64,000 nucleotides of DNA, from contig NZ_RAZG01000003.1 in NCBI RefSeq assembly GCF_003612565.1, positions 100,900 to 164,899 on the forward strand. The letters are read 5' to 3'. The notes beneath the pieces were generated by a model. It did not search any database and was not told the DNA's origin. It worked only from the letters and a program-made list of their open reading frames with translations. This stretch comes from Roseburia sp. 1XD42-69. GTDB lineage: Bacteria; Bacillota; Clostridia; Lachnospirales; Lachnospiraceae. The position numbers were made by a program, and so were the translations under genes. This document shows, in pieces, positions 60,786-64,000 of this stretch (position 1 is the first letter of the stretch; every line of letters begins with the position of its first letter).

Positions 60786-61736
60786 ATGATGAGTTATCTT
60801 AGAATGTATAGAGATAAATTTGTAGAATCGAATGATTTGGAATACATTTATATGAATCAATCTTTAAAATTTGTGGATTATATGGAGCAAATTGGATTGG
60901 GGGATAAAATAGTAGAAATTGGAAGTCAGCAATTAAAAGATTCGGTTTCATTTTATCATGGGAAAAGTCTCATTCAAACTGTTAATACAATGAATAACCA
61001 TTTGAATGCAATAAAAAAATTTTTTGTTTATCTTTACAAAGAAGGAATTGCTGATAATATTTTTAATAAAATTGCAGATTATGATGCTTTTAGGGATGAG
61101 ATTATTACAGAGAACAATTTAAAACCTTCTAGTAATAGAGGATATATTGATGCAGATCAAATAAAAGAATTATTAGATTATTTTAATAGCTATCCTAAAA
61201 AGTATAGTAATATGACAATGATAGGGTTCTTTTTTAAGATTACATTATTGGTTCCTGCAAAACGAAAAGTAATCGCTAATTTGAAAGTGAAAGATTTTTC
61301 AGATGATTTTGAGCTGCTGTATCATAATGGTATTAAAATCAAATTACCACGGGCACTTAGCCAAGATATAAAAAGAGAGTTAGAAAAGATAAGTAGAGAA
61401 ATTTGTGAGGAGAATTTATTTTTTGAATTGTTTTGTAGTTGTAAATATTCAGAGAATGTGTTTAATACACCATTTTATTATGCACTGAGAGAAACTGGAT
61501 ATGATGTGCCAGAGGATAAAGATACATTCTCTGTAGAATGCATTAGAAATACTGGGATAGTGAATTTAGCAGTGAATGGTGCGAATCCTTATTTGATTGC
61601 ACGATTAACAGGATTAAGTTTGGGAAGTCTGGACGTATTATTGCGTAGATTCGAGATCAATATTGATGAACAAAGTAACATTGGCGAAATGATAAACAGG
61701 GAAATTAGTAAATTTCAATTTTATCAGGATATATAA
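60786..61736 (+). CDS. Tyrosine-recombinase-fold protein with degraded catalytic site
   Basis: A 316-residue protein with the layout of phage-type integrases. The N-terminal half is SAM-like helices ('SLIQTVNTMNNHLNAIKKFFVYLYKEG'), the C-terminal half resembles the catalytic domain. The first Arg may be in 'VPAKRKVIANLKVKDF'. The HxLRH motif reads ECIRN (Glu251, Arg254): one Arg stays but both His are changed. The LGH motif reads TGL, and the nucleophile Tyr is replaced by Leu in 'SLDVLLRRF'. Strand transfer looks impossible; a DNA-binding role is conceivable. Base composition is far more AT-rich than in tsf, which suggests transfer. Confidence 0.65.
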   Translation: MMSYLRMYRDKFVESNDLEYIYMNQSLKFVDYMEQIGLGDKIVEIGSQQLKDSVSFYHGKSLIQTVNTMNNHLNAIKKFFVYLYKEGIADNIFNKIADYDAFRDEIITENNLKPSSNRGYIDADQIKELLDYFNSYPKKYSNMTMIGFFFKITLLVPAKRKVIANLKVKDFSDDFELLYHNGIKIKLPRALSQDIKRELEKISREICEENLFFELFCSCKYSENVFNTPFYYALRETGYDVPEDKDTFSVECIRNTGIVNLAVNGANPYLIARLTGLSLGSLDVLLRRFEINIDEQSNIGEMINREISKFQFYQDI

Positions 61737-61800
61737 TTGAATTTGTTATATCGAAGACTTTGGAATGATACTTTAAAAATAGGTGAACTTAGTGATTATG

Positions 61801-61833
61801 TTAAATTTGTCAGACGGTGTCTGACAAATTTAA
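61801..61833 (+). repeat. Perfect 15-bp inverted repeat ahead of the DUF1016 gene
   Basis: TTAAATTTGTCAGAC (61801-61815) and its exact complement GTCTGACAAATTTAA (61819-61833) flank GGT. The right arm touches the ribosome site GGGAGG of the next gene. It may be an operator or an mRNA hairpin that controls access to the start. Confidence 0.85.
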
Positions 61834-61845
61834 GGGAGGTAATGC

Positions 61846-62868
61846 ATGGGCGAAATTAGATTAAATACTGTATTGGAAGATTTAATTTTAAACATTGAAG
61901 AAACCGTGAAAAGAGCAAAAGAGAACCTAGCAGGTGTTGTTAATAGCACCATGATAGAAACCTATTGGCTGATTGGAAAATATATTGTGGAATCAGAACA
62001 GAATGGTAACATTAAAGCGGCTTATGGAAGTAAATTACTTACTACTCTTTCTAAAGAATTGACGTTGCGTTTAGGTAAGGGCTATAGCCGGCCTAATCTA
62101 AATAATATGAGAAAGTTTTATTTAAGATATCCAGATTATCATTTAGTATCTGATAAATTGAGTTGGTCACATATCTGTGAACTGATAAAAATTGATGATG
62201 ATTTGGAAAGAAGTTTTTATGAAAAAGAAGCGGTAAGCGAAAAGTGGGGAGTTAGGGAACTACAACGTCAAATGGAATCTGCGCTTTTTCTTCGGTTGGC
62301 AGTGAGCCGTGACAAAGAAGGAATTTTATCATTGGCACAGGAAGGAATTGAGATTCAAACACCTGAAGACGTAATTAAAAACACTTATACTTTAGAGTTT
62401 TTGAATATACCAGAATTGAAACAATATTCGGAAGGCGATTTGGAACAAAGGATAATTGATAATCTCCAGATATTTTTGCTAGAACTTGGAAAAGGTTTTA
62501 CTTTTGTTGGACGACAGTATAAAATCACAGTGAATAATATTCACTATCATGTAGATTTAGTATTTTACCATCGTATCTTAAAATGTTTTGTGTTAATTGA
62601 TTTGAAGAAAAATTCAGTAAGGCATGAAGATATAGGTCAAATGAATATGTATCTGGGGTATTTCGCAATGGAAGAGAATATGCCAGATGACAATGCGCCT
62701 ATTGGGATTATTTTAAGTAAAAACAAAGATGAATTGCTTGTAGAATATGCTACTTATGGGATGGACAGTAATCTATTTGTTTCAAAATATGAATTATATC
62801 TGCCTAACAGAAAAGAGCTGGAAAAATTGGTTTATAATATTTTACATGATGATATACAAAACGGATAA
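61846..62868 (+). CDS. YhcG/DUF1016 family PD-(D/E)XK nuclease
   Basis: A 340-residue protein. The N-terminal DUF1016 domain has 'ETYWLIGKYIVESEQNG' and 'YSRPNLNNMRKFYLRYPDYH', then 'LSWSHICELIKIDD', 'FYEKEAVSEKWGVRELQRQM'. The C-terminal nuclease fold has HVDLVFYHRILKCFVLIDLKK, with Asp237 and D252-x-K254 as metal and catalytic residues; the usual ELK is DLK here. This family is common in mobile islands and near restriction genes. GGGAGG lies seven bases before ATG 61846. Confidence 0.88.
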   Translation: MGEIRLNTVLEDLILNIEETVKRAKENLAGVVNSTMIETYWLIGKYIVESEQNGNIKAAYGSKLLTTLSKELTLRLGKGYSRPNLNNMRKFYLRYPDYHLVSDKLSWSHICELIKIDDDLERSFYEKEAVSEKWGVRELQRQMESALFLRLAVSRDKEGILSLAQEGIEIQTPEDVIKNTYTLEFLNIPELKQYSEGDLEQRIIDNLQIFLLELGKGFTFVGRQYKITVNNIHYHVDLVFYHRILKCFVLIDLKKNSVRHEDIGQMNMYLGYFAMEENMPDDNAPIGIILSKNKDELLVEYATYGMDSNLFVSKYELYLPNRKELEKLVYNILHDDIQNG

Positions 62869-63348
62869 AATGTAAATGTATAGATTGTAAAAATATATTT
62901 CATGATAATTTGGAAAAACAGAAATTTTGGGGAAGAACCTTACCCCCAAATTCCCCCAAATGGGAAATGGCTATCCCCCAAATTTGAAAAATCAGAAATC
63001 GGAAACTTTAGAAAGCAAAATGAAATTTCCCCCAAAATAAAATTTGGGGGATACGGTTGAAAAGCCGCTGGATTAGAGTAGTCAAAAATCACTGCAAAGC
63101 CAGTAAAATACATAGTTCTGGGGATATGCGACCAGGACACAAAAAGGGGAAAGTTCGCAAAACAGATGAAATAATTGTCGTATTTTGTCGACACATTGAT
63201 ATTTAAAACAAAAGTTCTTGTAAACGGTGCAGTGGCACTGTTTACAGGAACTTTTTACATTTCAAGGAAATATAAGTGGTAGAATATGGAGAAAAAGTAT
63301 GTTAGAATAGAAAAAATGAGAACCTACTTATGATTTGGAGAAGTGAGT
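62869..63348 (+). other. 480-base gap with C5A3 repeats and a decayed-looking reading frame
   Basis: No gene is called here. CCCCCAAA occurs at 62943, 62953, 62975 and 63029, and TTTGGGGG at 63043 pairs with the last copy. A short frame from ATG 62902 to TGA 63061 (53 codons) covers the repeats without a ribosome site. A second frame continues to 63204 and reads 'GDMRPGHKKGKVRKTDEII' before its stop. Together they could be remnants of a broken gene. A hairpin follows at 63211-63256. Confidence 0.4.
63211..63256 (+). terminator. Terminator-like hairpin without a gene upstream
   Basis: AAAGTTCTTGTAAAC (63211-63225) pairs with GTTTACAGGAACTTT (63240-63254), one wobble, with a 14-base loop and five T at the end. 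It would stop transcription from the decayed region before the nuclease gene. Confidence 0.55.
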
Positions 63349-63828
63349 ATGGACAAGGGAGAAGTTATTAAAAAAACTAATATTGAGAAAACGCATGTGC
63401 CAGATAAAGTTTATGCGTTTATGATTCAATCGCATCATATGTTATATGAATTGTTGAATTGTAAAGATGGAGATAGTGTGAGTGTTGAAGTATTTGATGA
63501 TGTAGGGGTAGAACATGAAGATGGAAGCAAGGATGCTATTCAATTAAAAAGTGCCCTTTCTAATAGAAATCCGGTATCTAATAAGGCGGCTGATTTATGG
63601 AAAACAATGTATAATTGGTTGATTTCTGTAGAAGCTGGTGTATTTGATCCGGGAAAAGTAAAATTTATTTTATTCCTTAATGTCAATAAGCAAGGAACTA
63701 TTGTTAATGGATTTCATTTAGCAGAAAGATATGATGAGGCAGTTTTGGCATGGAAGAATGCAAGAAGGGAGTTTTATGATGAAAAGGGGATACTTAAAGT
63801 AATTGGAGAAGCAATGTTAACAACTTAG
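63349..63828 (+). CDS. Cap4-like (DUF4297) dsDNA nuclease domain, probably truncated
   Basis: A 159-residue protein with the N-terminal nuclease domain of the Cap4/DUF4297 type. After helices with 'FMIQSHHMLYELL', the catalytic part reads VSVEVFDDVGVEHEDGSKD and IQLKSAL (Glu47, Asp50/51, Gln65-x-Lys67), a PD-(D/E)XK site. Family members usually have a C-terminal sensor part and about 350-450 residues; here two TAG stops follow at 63826 and 63829 and all frames close quickly. It seems truncated. ATG 63349 follows GGAG by eight bases; GTG 63343 is rejected. Confidence 0.6.
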   Translation: MDKGEVIKKTNIEKTHVPDKVYAFMIQSHHMLYELLNCKDGDSVSVEVFDDVGVEHEDGSKDAIQLKSALSNRNPVSNKAADLWKTMYNWLISVEAGVFDPGKVKFILFLNVNKQGTIVNGFHLAERYDEAVLAWKNARREFYDEKGILKVIGEAMLTT

Positions 63829-64000
63829 TAGTGGTATGACATTACAACAGGATTAAGCCATTGAACCAACAATAATAGATGATAGGAATGATAAAAATAC
63901 ACTAAAAAAGGGCGGACTTCCCCCTTGGTGCTATCAGCTGTTTTTTCATATAGTGGTTATATTGTAGAATGTAAAGAAGTTGGCATCACCACCTTTCTTA
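63829..64000. other. Right-edge stretch without recognisable gene
   Basis: 172 bases of AT-rich sequence with stops in every frame for the first half. At 63910-63925 a C/G-rich patch (GGGCGGACTTCCCCC) could be a weak hairpin or the end of a mobile element. On the minus strand the last ~50 bases stay open but are too few to identify. Confidence 0.3.

Noticed and set aside
62943..63050. CRISPR array from the CCCCCAAA copies
   Set aside because: Copies are only 8-10 bases, unequally spaced and without spacers or cas genes.
63900..64000. Insertion sequence end at the right edge
   Set aside because: A GC-rich patch and an open minus-strand frame of a few dozen bases are not enough to name an element.

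Overview
This window looks like a chromosomal segment from a flagellated, probably spore-forming member of the Lachnospiraceae (Clostridia). The pointers are a Bacillus/Clostridium-type fla/che order, a CodY repressor directly upstream of the flagellar genes, a SigK-type sporulation sigma factor, FliY with CheC and CheD in the chemotaxis set, and several families (DUF5716/DUF5717, DUF5662, C-GCAxxG-C-C) that I associate with Lachnospiraceae. The genus cannot be fixed from the sequence alone.

Positions 1-9.9 kb: the start of a leftward PLP-dependent aminotransferase/CobD-like gene, then a rightward run of closely spaced genes. It begins with an uncharacterised quartet: a 1185-residue DUF5717 protein, a DUF5716 protein with an Hsp70/actin-like fold and a degraded nucleotide site, a TPR-like protein, and a coiled-coil protein with two membrane helices. 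The run continues into a C-GCAxxG-C-C protein and the ferrous iron transporter FeoA/FeoB. This quartet is the best candidate for an undescribed system.

Positions 9.9-23.8 kb: housekeeping and information genes. These are gltX, a UvrD-type helicase, a leftward DUF1292 gene, a GH13 glycogen-debranching-like protein that has lost all three catalytic carboxylates, DUF5662, trpS, sigK, comM, dprA, topA and codY.

Positions 24.0-58.8 kb: one large flagellar/chemotaxis supercluster. flgB through flgE forms the first block. A strong terminator and a new promoter then separate a second block running from motA to fliA, followed by a FapA (DUF342) protein, a SwrB/YlxL-like protein and a short MltG-like protein. 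The genes cover the MS-ring, C-ring, export gate and ATPase, hook, stator, and a CheY/B/A/W/C/D pathway. cheR, fliC, fliD, flgM and flgN are not in the window. CodY probably links this cluster to nutrient state.

Positions 58.8-60.7 kb: rpsB (with a structured leader) and tsf, closed by a terminator.

Positions 60.7-64 kb: visibly more AT-rich and island-like. It holds a tyrosine-recombinase-fold protein without most catalytic residues, a YhcG/DUF1016 nuclease preceded by a perfect 15-bp inverted repeat, a repeat-rich non-coding stretch, and a shortened Cap4-like nuclease. It is probably horizontally acquired and may belong to a defence or mobile-element region.
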